Source: Zingiber officinale (lineage: Eukaryota; Streptophyta; Magnoliopsida; Zingiberales; Zingiberaceae). From it: a stretch of 64,000 bases of DNA. The position numbers were made by a program, and so were the translations under genes. Below, piece after piece: positions 11,703-22,237 of this stretch. Under the pieces are notes generated by a model, which saw only the letters and a list, made by a program, of their open reading frames with translations, was not told the DNA's origin and did no database searches. Location: NCBI RefSeq assembly GCF_018446385.1, contig NC_056000.1, forward strand, positions 48,578,722-48,642,721. Direction: 5' to 3'. Positions within the stretch are counted from its first letter, which is position 1; each line of letters starts with the position of its first letter.

Positions 11703-14700
11703 TATAGGATCGGTGCACATGAGAGGGGGTCGAGGGTGAATCACATATTTTTTATAAAAAAATCCTTTTTGAAATACTAGTGTGCAACGGAAAAATAAAA
11801 ACAAATGAATAATGACAAATAAAATGCGAAAAGAAAATAGGACATAGTTGGTTACTTGGTTCAGAGCATTCGACAACTCTTACTCCAAGACCCATGATCC
11901 CTCAGATCGTATCGACCAACAATCCACTATAAACCTCTTTTGGAATCATCGGAAGAAGGAACCAAATACAAGTATAAAAAAATGGGAAAGTGTAACAACC
12001 TACACTTTCCTTTTAGATAGTAAAGTAAACGACTTCAATTAAAATTACCAACACAAAAGATATAGAGGTGGGAGCACTCGTGTGTCGGTGTTGGTCTATC
12101 GATAGTGGTTGGATGTCTCAGAATAGTAATGCAGTAGTAGAGTGTAGTCGAAGTAGCAGAAGAGTCGTTGAAGCTTGTAAAAAATATGATCTTTCAATGT
12201 TGGTCGAAGAGCTCTTTTATTGGGAATTGGGAGCGCCTCCAATCCTCCCTGGAGGCGCCTCTAAACTAAAATATGATCTCAGAAATTTCGAACTAGATCA
12301 ACTCCATGAGCTTCGATTCCTATCCACATGAGGGTGCCTCCAAGCTCTTCTGAGACATCTCTAATGCGCCTCAGAGGCCCCTCCAAGGCATCTCTGTGTC
12401 ATAAAACTTTATCTGCAAATCTTATCTCTTCAAGGGCATCTCCACCCTATCCAGGACGTTTTCCACACGGATCTGAGGCACCTCGGAGCACCTTTGAGGC
12501 ACCTCCAACACTGTTCATTCGAAGTTGATTTTTACCATTTAACCCTGCAAAAATGTATTAGTCCAAAAATAAAGTGTAACCTGTAAAACAGAGTTATCAC
12601 ATTATAGAATAGCATTATTAATTAAATCCTGTCTTATCAAGACCAGGATCTAGTCATGATCTTAATTTAGATTTTTCAAAATGGACCTAAATTGGACCAA
12701 TGCCTACAGTCCCAACTAGGTCTCATCCTCACCAGATCACTCTCCTTAGTGAGTTACCTCACTTACCATTTGTCATCCTTGACTTGTCTTTTGACGCACT
12801 AGGTCTTTCCGCCAGTTGTTAGGTCCTCAAATCCAACTAAACTTTGGCCAACTATTAGGTCTCACCGATCCAGCCGGACTTCCCACCAGATATTGGGTTA
12901 CGCCTTGACCTATCTCGATTTCTCACCAGCTATTAGGTCCTACGACTTAACTGAATTTCAGTCTGGTGTCAAGTCCTCTAGACTCGTTAATTCATACATA
13001 CTTGGTAAGCATTGGTGCAATTTTTCCTGCGTCAAGGTTGACTAGGTTGACTAAGTTTGAGTTGGATCAAGCTTGAGTCTTGATGTTTAACTTTTGATAT
13101 TTAATAATATATGAAGATTGATGGTCAAAAGTTGACCAAAAGTCAAGAAGGTTAAGGTTAATCAGATACTTAACTGGGAAGTCCTAACTGAGATTAGGCA
13201 GGGGCAAGTTCAACAGGAAGACTGACAGAAGATCAAAATCTAAGTGGGTCAACATTGATCGGATACATAGTGTGAAAAGTCTCGGTGAGTGAAGTTGGGC
13301 AGTAAGAAAGTCCTGGGGAGTGAAGCTAGATAGTTGGAGAGTCCTGGTGAGTGAAGTCAGACAGTTTGAAAAATGTTAGTGAGTGAAACTAGATGATAAA
13401 AAAGTCCTGATAAGTGATGTCAGGTGAAAAACCCTAGTGAGTGAAGCTAGGCAGAGGGAAATCTTGGTGAGTAAAGTCAGGTGGTGAAAAGTCCCAGTGA
13501 GTGAATCTTAGCATGTGGAAATTCAGGTGAGTCAAGGTTGACTGAATATATGATGTTTAGAGTTTAAGTGGGTCATAAAGGGCTGGACACTTAGCACGAG
13601 ATAGTAAGTCCTAGTAAGTGAAGCTGGCAGAGGAAAATCTTGGTGAGTAAAGTCAGGTGGTGAAAAGTCCTAGTGAGTGAAGCCGAGCATGTGAAAATTC
13701 AGGTGGGTCAAGGTTGACTGAATATATGGTGTTTAGAGTTCGAGTCATAGAGGACTGGAAACTTGGCACGAGACAGTAAGTCCAAGTAGGTCAAGATTGA
13801 CCAGACATTTAGTACGAGGAGGAAAGTCTAAGTGGGTCAAAGGATTGATCGGACACTTGGTAACGAAGTCCCTGCAGGTCAAGGTTGACCAGATGCTAGG
13901 CATGTGGGAGTCCCAATAGGTCACAATTGACTAGATGTTGGGATTAGAACCCTAGACTTGTGTTTGGCGAGATAGGGCTCGACAATAGATCAACTGATCG
14001 ATTAGACCGAAGGTCGATCGATAGTCAATCGATTGGGAGCTTATCGTAAACACACATAGGGTTTCCCAATCGATCATATGATCGATTGGAGCATACCAAT
14101 CGATCAGGCGATCAATTGGGGAAGGTTTTCTCACAAATATGATGAGGGGCTGGAATCGATTGGTCAATCAATTTCGTGTCTTTTGTGGGAGCACAGTGGT
14201 GCTCTGAATCGATCAGTTGATCGATTAAAGCATGCCCAATTGATTGTTTAATCGATTGGGATATAACCGTTGAGCAGGTTGCAACTCTTGGACTGCTGGG
14301 ATTGCTCAAAACTCATGTGTCGATCAATTGGGAGTGAGCCCAATCGATTGGGACCCCTAGATCATGGACAATAAAGCTATTGGCGAGATTCAAATGTAGG
14401 CACGCTTCCATGATTCTTCTCCCCACAGTTCGCCTGACCTTGAGCTTTGAAAGACAAGTGTTGTTGTACTTTCCAACTTGTCCAGAGGCATTCACAAGTA
14501 ACAAGAGATCAAGCAAGAAGAGGTTTTGAGTTGTATTATTACATTTACTTCTTGTTTACAAATGTATTCTTGTTCTTGTATTGTACGAAGTTTCTCCACC
14601 TCCTGATTGATCCGAGAAAGAGTATTTTTGATAGTAGAGAGTGTACTTATGTGTGGATCCTTGGATTAGTTACCTCATCTTGAAGTAGATACCAAGTAAA

Positions 14701-14927
14701 TCTTACTTGTTAGCATTGGGAGCTTGCTTTGAGTTTTTCTACTGTAAAATCAACATCGACGAAGCAAGCAAGCGAGCGAGACAAGCTATTCACCCCCCCC
14801 CCCCCCCCCCCCCCTCTAGCTCCAGACTGTCCCAACAGTAAGGATATCAGATTATGAATAACCTAACTTTAACCATTTGTCCTTTATCAAAACATAAGTT
14901 TGATCATTGGTGTCAACTGCACCAACA
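11703..14927 (-). mobile_element. Solo copia-type LTR (minus) split by a second solo LTR
   Basis: Read on the minus strand it begins TGTTGGTGCAGTTGACACC at 14927, matching the LTR start at 63336, and ends near 11703. Flanking 5-mers are TGACC (11698-11702) and CGACC (14928-14932), a target-site duplication with one mismatch. Removing the inserted 13010-14837 LTR and its 5-bp duplication leaves about 1.39 kb, close to the 7468-8800 copy. The segment at 12230-12510 holds an array of GAGGCGCCTC-type palindromes. No internal coding region lies beside it. Confidence 0.75.
13010..14837 (+). mobile_element. Nested solo LTR with target-site duplication GTAAG
   Basis: This LTR of 1828 bp ends ...CCAACA. 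Its start (cattggtgcaa) is a two-base-degraded version of the TGTTGGTGCAA that opens the related solo LTR at 47453. It is flanked by a perfect GTAAG duplication at 13005-13009 and 14838-14842. It has a block of repeated 'gtgagtgaagctaggc' words (13260-13720), an ATCGAT-type palindrome array (13980-14350), a 24-base C tract (14792-14815) and the 'cctctagctc...cccaaca' tail. It interrupts the minus-strand LTR 11703-14927 and is therefore younger. Confidence 0.85.
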
Positions 14928-14932
14928 CGACC

Positions 14933-16250
14933 TTCTTGGACTTCTTTTATCCTACAAACTTGTAATTCAAGTTAGATCTAACATATTAACCTAAACTTAA
15001 ATAATTATCAATTATTAAAACTTCTCATCCAGGGCATGATTGCACTAACAGGAATTTAAGTTCCATTGTTAAAATTAAACCTAACTCTCTTCCCCTCCTA
15101 ATTTCTTAGGGTTCCTCTCTCATCGGCGTCCCCTCCCCTAATCTCTCACGGTCCCTCTCTCGTCGACATTGGAGCAAGGCAAGCGTGAACATCAGGTAAT
15201 CCCCGATCTCTTCTCTTTCACTCGTCAGCCGGAGAAGTGCAGCAAGCGAGGTTGCTCCCGCTAGGTCAACTCTATAATGTTTCGGTCATTTCCTCCAAGT
15301 AATTACAACTTTATAATTGATACGGTGATGAAGAGTGACCTACCAAAGATGAGTCAAAGCAGGGAAGAGCGACTAGCATAGAGGTTAAAGTAAAAATCGA
15401 CAAAAGCCCATAACCTCATATCAGATGCTATTGGCCGAACATGCCTTCAGATCAGGCGAAGCTGGCTGAACGGGCCTCCAATACTGGTTGGATGTGATTG
15501 TCCAAATAGCCATCCTTTGAAAACTTACAACTAGGTTAAAATACAAACAGTAAATTTTTTGGCCCACCGTCCTTGTAGATTAGACGGCATGACCGGTCAG
15601 ACAAAAGGTAGCCCTTCGACAATATGAAAGTCGAGTGAAGGACAAGCCGATAGCTCTGTTCAGCACGGTCGAGCTGGGTCATCCCTGCCAAACGGCTTCC
15701 GGTCAGCCTATAGTGGAATCCACCTACATATTTCATCATACTTTTTTGAAAGTTTGTGCCACCGACAATAAAGCACGTTCAGCGTGTAAATCGTACTTTG
15801 AATGCTTGTAGCATGTCACATTAGAAATTTACATGTCTGCTTAAGAAAATGTGTCAAAGACACTTTTTGACTTGTCTTTTCTTTGGATGCTTTGAAAAAC
15901 ATGCATACGCTTTGAAATGCGTGCACAGATGCTACAGTGACACTATAAAAAAGGGTCTCCATCCACATGCAGAGGTATGCGATGCTTCATTGTTCTAAAT
16001 ACTTTTCTCTACCGTTCATTACTACTATTCCATTCTACCGAGTCGAATACTGACTTGAACTTTGGAGGGATAATGTCGGGGACCTCTTCCCAGCCCGACA
16101 CTAACGCTCCCGGTCTTGTAGGACAACAAGGAGTCTTCTTCTAATCAGCATCAAAGCCACCACGAAGTCTTCTTTCAGTCAATACCAGAGCCACGTTCTC
16201 AGCCTATCATCTTCTCAACTTTCGGGCAGGATCAATAATTTTTGGATCAT
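14933..16250. repeat. Decayed retrotransposon sequence
   Basis: The first 130 bp continue the host copia fragment of the 11703-14927 LTR. From about 15370 to 16210 the sequence has 'ggccgaac/cgg' words, a TATA-like box (ctataaaaaa, about 15945-15955) and a leader-like pyrimidine stretch ending near 'gacctcttcccagcccgaca'. This looks like another LTR. There is no intact frame and the boundaries are uncertain. Confidence 0.4.
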
Positions 16251-17240
16251 GAAATAAATTTGTCAATAAATATAGTCTTATAATCGGATTTGGTACTCAG
16301 TTCTCTTATCTTTTATGTTTTATCTTTGCACTAAGGGGATCAAGTTTCCAATATTCTCTCAAAAAGTGAAGATTTTTCAATTTTGGGTTAGGGTACGTGA
16401 TAGTATACGGAAGGGAAGGAATGAACTAGCCAAGGTTTTAGTCTCCTTAAACTAAATTTCCAAACAAGGAAATCAAATCCCTCCTCCGCTGTATATCCTT
16501 TAGTACAAATAACTAGTGTTAACAGTTGATGAGTTTGGTTGAGAATTGCTGTAATTAAAATGTACTGCATGCATACACCTATTTGATTTGGTTGCAAGCT
16601 CACGGACATTGATTCCTTGGATACTGTTAAAAACAAAGTTGGGCAGATAATGAATAGATCAAGCAGAGTAGCATGGCAAGATCTTGAGTTGAGACTTGGT
16701 CCTTCTATATTTTGGAGTTTCGTCTTGGAATTGGAGGTAAGTAAACCTTTTGGGTTGTTTTTTTTTACTCATGCTTAGTTATCAATTGACATGCTCATTC
16801 AAAATAGTGAATTAGACCTTGAATCTATTTGCTCATTTAGTGAATTATCTTTTGTTGATGTTTAATGCATATTCATTTTAAAAACTTAAGGAAGTCTATA
16901 CTGAAAAACTCTAGGGAGTCTGTGCTATGCTAACATGTTATGTTACTAAATAATCCAAGACAAGTTCTTGCACTTTTAGGTATATGCTCATTCTAAATTG
17001 ATCACATATACAACACGCTTACTTGTAATACTTCATTTAGTATATTTGATGTAGTTTTTAGTTTGCAAAGTTGAACAAGTCAATAAAATGAAGATTTAGA
17101 GCTTTCTTGGAGCTTCATGAAACCATTATAGAGAATGAAAGAACACAATGGAGAAGACAAAGGAATTCAAATTTAGGCCAACTGGAATATGAACACAATG
17201 GACAGGTTGGAGGTCCACTACATTATTTTCCCCATTTTTT
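16251..17240. other. Gene-free stretch, nothing recognised
   Basis: AT-moderate sequence with short frames only. I recognise no domain, RNA gene or repeat end. Confidence 0.5.
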
Positions 17241-17930
17241 TTTTTAAAAACATCATACAATGAACACAAATTCCTTGCCCTATGATACAGAGAGTAAGGT
17301 GGGATCCTTTATGTTGACTTCGATGTTAAGAAATTCGACTGATGTAATGGTTAAAGTCAAGAAATAATCAATTCTATTGATGTCCTGTCAAAATAAGTTC
17401 GGTGTCACCTCCGAGTGCTCTAGCCGATCGAACACGCTAAGCACATTGTTTGGTAGGACCGAACTTTATATGTAAGTATAGTAGTCGAGTATAAAATGAA
17501 CTCCCGATATAAAGTCCGACCGAATATATTCTGAGCAAATTTCGAGTCTCCGGCATAAACTCAGTCAGTTCAAGGTCGATCAAATCTTAGGGGCTCAGCT
17601 CCCCATACACTTTTTCAAATGCAAGACCCTTAGCTTACATCCATCTCGTTTCAGCATCGGTCAGACATTTGGAATCTAATTTTTCACGTGAGCATGACTT
17701 CTAGTTTACAGCCGATCTCGCTAAACGCTAATATACGTGTACTTTTTCGTAATTTCTAGTTGAAAGGGATATCTATATATTGACACCAGATATCATAAAT
17801 TAAACCAGCTTGTTGCATGGTGGTAAAATGAATCTTTTATCATACGCAGGATACATCATGAGTTCATGCTTCGTGCTTTCGTTCTTCGGCAATTTACCAA
17901 ACAGTATATCTACGTTTTTAAATTAACTTA
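17241..17930. repeat. Probable LTR relic
   Basis: The words 'gtccgaccga' and 'ccgatcgaac' and the general composition of the segment at 17390-17720 resemble the Cg-rich LTR relics at 15.4 and 23.7 kb. No ends are visible. Confidence 0.3.
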
Positions 17931-18384
17931 AAGACCCCTGCTATTTTAATATGTATCAAAAGAAATAATTAATTTTATATTCTTTTCGTTTTACCCTCCG
18001 ACTAAATCTAATTTCTCTTTCTTCCTCCCTCTCTCCTATGCATGGGAAATATTTAATTATATATATATATTTTTCTTACTTTTTTTCCCTCTCCTCTCTC
18101 TCTCTTCTCCCTCTTTTTGCATTTCTCTTCCTCTCCCACCCGGTCCGTCTCATACTAGCTCGGGTGCTGCGATTTACCTCCCTCACGATGACCATGGGTC
18201 TGATCGGTGGGGGCCCTAGGGGCGAGGGCTTCGTCTTTTGCTGCAATTTCTCTTCCTCTCCTCCCTCTCTCCATTAGGCCCAATGTAAACTGCATATCAA
18301 GCACGTGAGTCCATATTAGGGTTTAAAATTGATTTTTTTTTTTTTTTATATTTAAACACATATGAAGAAGTCGAAATTAGTGAT

Positions 18385-19105
18385 TGATCCGGCAGTAAGA
18401 ATGGGGGACCCATAGATAGGGTCCCGTCCGAGCGGAACCCGAGATTACCCAGCCAAAGGTTTGGGTTTCCGACACCAAAGCAGGAGAACTGGAGCCGAGT
18501 GACCGAGCGGAAGTGTCCGCTCGGCCAAGGACAGAATGGCCGAGCGGAGGTGTCCGCTCGGCCGGAATCGTGACAAGGGAACAGTGGTTAGCCGAGCGGC
18601 CTATTCGTTCAGCTCGGGATATGGTATGTCAGCAAAGGCATGATGATTAGACTGTACGCAAGATGACACTATTAAAGGTCCCACCATCACGTCACGGAAA
18701 GGTTGATATAGTAGTGATATGGCCTTATGGATGCCCTTCTGACAGACCCACACCTAGGCATGGTCGAGAGCAGGTGATTGTATCAACAGTATGGTCTTAT
18801 GGATGCCCTTCTGACAGGCCCACACCTGGGCATGGTCAAAAGCAGGTGATTGCTTCGATTGGTGTGCCCAGGCTCCTTTGAAAGGTCTATATAAGGCCTC
18901 CACTTCTTCAACCGAAGGTACGAGAGTCTTCATCCTGCAGCCACTTTCTTCATCTATTCCCTCGCCTGACTTGATCATCGGAGGGTCGTCGCCGGGACAC
19001 CCCCCCCCCGGCTCGGTTTTGTTGCAGGTTCGCCGGAGCACTCGAGGATCCAGCAGGGAGCGCCACATCCCCAGCGTTCGTTGACCCCTGGTTCGGACAG
19101 GATCA
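18385..19105 (+). repeat. 5' LTR of the gag-only element
   Basis: The LTR is 721 bp. The TATA box is tctatataag at 18886-18895. It contains a tandem duplication of about 72 bp (copies beginning near 18725 and 18797). A run of 10 C lies near 19000-19009. Confidence 0.95.
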
Positions 19106-19130
19106 ATTTGGCGCCGTCTGTGGGAACGCA
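19106..19130 (+). other. Primer-binding site
   Basis: Three bases (att) after the LTR end, the sequence tggcgccgtctgtgggaa begins at 19109. The tggcgccgt start can pair with the 3' end of a plant tRNA, probably tRNA-Asp by memory. This string is typical of plant gypsy elements. Confidence 0.7.
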
Positions 19131-19150
19131 CCTGCATCCGAGCAGAGGCA

Positions 19151-20221
19151 ATGGACGAGGCTGGAAGACTACATACCGTGGTACTCTCACAAGAAGAGTT
19201 GGACGCTATAGTCGAGGCGAGGGCAGCCAAGATAGTGGCGCAGCAAAAGGAGAAAGCACAAGCTGAGCGAGTGCAACAGCAAACAACCTCGGCTTCAGCA
19301 GGTCGGGCGACGCAAGCAGACCGCCCGGAATATGTTTCAACAGGAGGGTTCCCTCAGGCACTCTTCCGTACTCCCCCAGAAATCGCGCCCGCTCACGGGG
19401 AGCAAGGATCTTCATCTGATGAGCCTCCCGCTCGGGATCATAGGAAGGGCAAAGCCCCCCGAGCGAACGCACCGCCCGAAAAGGTTCACCGACAGTTCTC
19501 TGAAGCCATACATCGGGATCCGTTACCAAAATACTATAAACCACCACCGATCGGAGCTTACAATGGGACGACCGACCCCGACGATCATTTGGGGAAGTTC
19601 GACAGCATCGCCACCTTGCATCAGTACTCCGATGGCGTAAAGTGCCGGGTATTTCTCACTACTCTATCGGAATCTGCACATAGGTGGTTTCGGAGGTTGC
19701 CGGACGGCTCTATCACTAGTTTCCAGGAGTTCCGAACGGCATTTCTTCATCACTTTGTGAGCAGCCGACGTTATCAAAGGACAAGCGTCAGCCTGTTCAC
19801 CATCAAACAAGAACCAAGAGAATCTCTCCGGGCGTATATACAGAGATTTAATCAGGTAGCGGTGGATATCCCCACAGCCACCTCGGAGACAATGGTAAAC
19901 GCATTCACGCAAGGCCTCGCGGAAGGGGACTTCTTCCGCGCGCTCATTCGCAAACCGCCCAGAGACTACGACCACATGCTACACCGGGCGAATGAGTATA
20001 TAAATGTGGAAGAGGCGGAGGCTGCCCGACGGAAGGGAACCCATGCCGAACAGAAGCAGCCCGCTGCCCATCAGCCACCAAGAGGACCAAGAGTTGAGGC
20101 ATCCCGGGCACATCATGCGAAGTCCCCGGTGGTCCAAGAGGTAGCGGCCGAGCGGAAGCATCGACTGCCTCAGTCATTTCCCTCAAAAGCAGATGCTTCG
20201 TCTCCCGAATTCAACTTATAG
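19151..20221 (+). CDS. Gag polyprotein of a Ty3/gypsy-type element
   Basis: The frame encodes a 356-residue capsid-type protein. The N-terminal 120 residues are hydrophilic and Gln/Ala/Glu-rich. Residues about 125-245 form the Retrotrans_gag domain: PKYYKPPPIGAYNGTTDPDDHL, then VFLTTLSESAHRWFRRLP, FQEFRTAFLHHF and ESLRAYIQRFNQ are the family's conserved landmarks. The C-terminal tail is Lys/Arg/Ala-rich. No CCHC zinc knuckle is visible, which is unusual for a functional Gag. The ATG at 19151 is the first in-frame start after the primer-binding site. The frame is fully open, so the protein is possibly still expressed. The stop at 20221 is not followed by protease or RT sequence in any frame. 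The long frame on the opposite strand is a shadow. Confidence 0.9.
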   Translation: MDEAGRLHTVVLSQEELDAIVEARAAKIVAQQKEKAQAERVQQQTTSASAGRATQADRPEYVSTGGFPQALFRTPPEIAPAHGEQGSSSDEPPARDHRKGKAPRANAPPEKVHRQFSEAIHRDPLPKYYKPPPIGAYNGTTDPDDHLGKFDSIATLHQYSDGVKCRVFLTTLSESAHRWFRRLPDGSITSFQEFRTAFLHHFVSSRRYQRTSVSLFTIKQEPRESLRAYIQRFNQVAVDIPTATSETMVNAFTQGLAEGDFFRALIRKPPRDYDHMLHRANEYINVEEAEAARRKGTHAEQKQPAAHQPPRGPRVEASRAHHAKSPVVQEVAAERKHRLPQSFPSKADASSPEFNL

Positions 20222-21100
20222 CAAGCCCCTCTTCTGGGACCTCAAGAGCGGGAGTTTGATGTCAAGCGATGAATTGACTACATAGGAGAAAGATGGGTGG
20301 ACGGGCCGTCGAGCGGATGAAGATCCAAGCCACCGACTCAATAAAGTAGGCCCCGAGCCGTTCAGCCGGAGGTATAATATCCGAGCCAAGCGCTCGACGA
20401 AGCAGACCCCGAGCCGTTCGGCCGGGAGTACGTTATCCGAGCTGGGTGAAAGGTGCGCTAAATGTAAATTTATATACATTTCGGTCGCAAATACACTTGT
20501 AATGCAGGAAGCAAAAAGATGAAAACACATTGAGCATTCTCCGCCGAACGGCTTACCGCGTGAAGACCCCACGCCAATTCGGCAGGGGCATATAAATTAG
20601 CCGAGTCAAGCGCTCGAATAGCGAAGGCCCCCGGGCCGATTGGCCGGGAGGTTTATATCCGAGCTGGGAGCTCGAGGACGAAGGCCCCGAGCTGCTCAGC
20701 CGGAGGTATATTGTACGAGCCAAAGGCTCAATTCCGAAGGCCCCGTGCCGCTCGGCCGGAGGTAAATTATCGGAGCCAAGCGCTCGACGACGAAGGCCCC
20801 GAGCTGCTCAGCCGGAGGTATATTGTACGAGCCAATGGCTCAATTCCGAAGGCCCGGTGCCGCTCGGCCGGAGGTAAATTATCGGAGCCAAGCGCTCGAC
20901 AACGAAGGCCCCCGAGCCGATCAGCCTGGAGGGTTATATATTTAAACTCGTAAGCGAATGATCCGTGCTGTTCGGCCGGTCATAAATATTGTTCTAGCGC
21001 GGGATATGATACGAAGGCCAAGGTCGCTCGACCTGGTAAGGAGTTAGCCTTGAAAGGCCGACGAGCTCCGTCGTTAAAGATCGAGAGCCGCGCCGACCGG
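20222..21100 (+). repeat. Imperfect GC-rich repeats downstream of gag
   Basis: Units containing 'gaaggccccgagc(t/c)g(c/t)tc(a/g)gccggaggta' recur with 'gagccaagcgctcgac' roughly every 55-65 bases (clearest at 20580-20930). No coding is seen. Confidence 0.8.
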
Positions 21101-21116
21101 CTATAAATATCCGAGC

Positions 21117-21628
21117 GGAAGACCGTCTAGCCCAAACGTTAAACCGTAGAGACGAGCCGACGTCTATAAACTCTCCGAGCGGAAGACCGTCTAGCCCAGA
21201 CGTTAAACCGTAGAGACGAGCCGGCGTCTATAAACTCTCCGAGCGGAAGACCGTCTAGCCCAGACGTTAAACCGTAGAGACGAGCCGGCGTCTATAAACT
21301 CTCCGAGCGGAAGACCGTCTAGCCCAGACGTTAAACCGTAGAGACGAGCCGGCGTCTATAAACTCTCCGAGCGGAAGACCGTCTAGCCCAGACGTTAAAC
21401 CGTAGAGACGAGCCGGCGTCTATAAACTCTCCGAGCGGAAGACCGTCTAGCCCAGACGTTAAACCGTAGAGACGAGCCGGCGTCTATAAACTCTCCGAGC
21501 GGAAGACCGTCTAGCCCAGACGTTAAACCGTAGAGACGAGCCGGCGTCTATAAACTCTCCGAGCGGAAGACCGTCTAGCCCAGACGTTAAACCGTAGAGA
21601 CGAGCCGGCGTCTATAAATCCCCGAGCA
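21117..21628 (+). repeat. 64-bp tandem array, 8 copies
   Basis: The unit begins ggaagaccgtctagcccaga. Starts at 21117, 21181, 21245, 21309, 21373, 21437, 21501 and 21565 give an exact 64-base period. Copies 2-7 are virtually identical; the first carries two substitutions and the last a changed end. Each unit holds the complementary words agacgtt...aaccgt and a 'tataaa' word. Confidence 0.95.
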
Positions 21629-21642
21629 GAAGACCGACGACC

Positions 21643-21816
21643 GACGAGCTCCGTCGTTAAAGATCGAGAGCCGCGCCGACCGGCTATAAATATCCGCGCC
21701 GACGAGCTCCGTCGTTAAAAATCGAGAGCCGCGCCGACCGGCTATAAATATCCGCGCCGACGAGCTCCGTCGTTAAAGATCGAGAGCCGCGCCGATCGGC
21801 TATAAATATCCACGCC
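21643..21816 (+). repeat. 58-bp tandem array, 3 copies plus an outlier
   Basis: The unit begins gacgagctccgtcgttaaag and starts at 21643, 21701 and 21759. A separate copy lies at 21060, on the other side of the 64-bp array. Each unit contains gagctc/cgtcg and 'ggctataaatatcc'. Confidence 0.92.
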
Positions 21817-22237
21817 GAACCCGCGACTGTGAACTTACTGGACGGAACTAAGGACGCCAAATAACGAGCGTTCGCAAGTACTAAATTAATTAAGTCCGAT
21901 CGGCCATCGGTTTGCCAATACTTCGCATTCACTGAATGCAAACAGTATAGCCAATCGCTAAACGATTTCAAGGAAATCGAGTCAATTGATTGACCCGATC
22001 GGTCATCTAGTGGGAAACACGTGGAGCTTCACTGACTATACGAATAAGCACCAAACAGACAAGAGACGGCAATGAAGGGCAAACAAAAATAGTGGCAAAG
22101 GAAGACAATTACACCGATCGGCACATGCAAAAATTTTACATCAGCAACAACGATAAGGCGACGACCGCCCGCTCGGACACACAGTCCAGTCAGTCGGACT
22201 CACTGCCTCCTTCGACTAGACTTGAAGGGGAGGCAAG
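21817..22237 (+). other. 3' untranslated segment and polypurine tract of the gag-only element
   Basis: This is non-coding sequence ending in the purine-rich gaaggggaggcaag just before the 3' LTR. No integrase or RNase H motif is visible. Confidence 0.7.

Noticed and set aside
14792-14815. Run of about 24 C as a biological feature
   Set aside because: The homolog at 49147-49154 has only a short C run; homopolymer expansion or sequencing/assembly length error is the likelier explanation.
19206-19975. Minus-strand frames of 103-113 codons over gag
   Set aside because: The opposite strand of a GC-rich gag gene gives no domain; the sense frame shows Retrotrans_gag landmarks.
21117-21628. Regular repeat array resembling CRISPR spacing
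   Set aside because: The whole 64-bp unit is repeated with no unique spacers, and it lies inside a plant LTR element; it is a tandem repeat.
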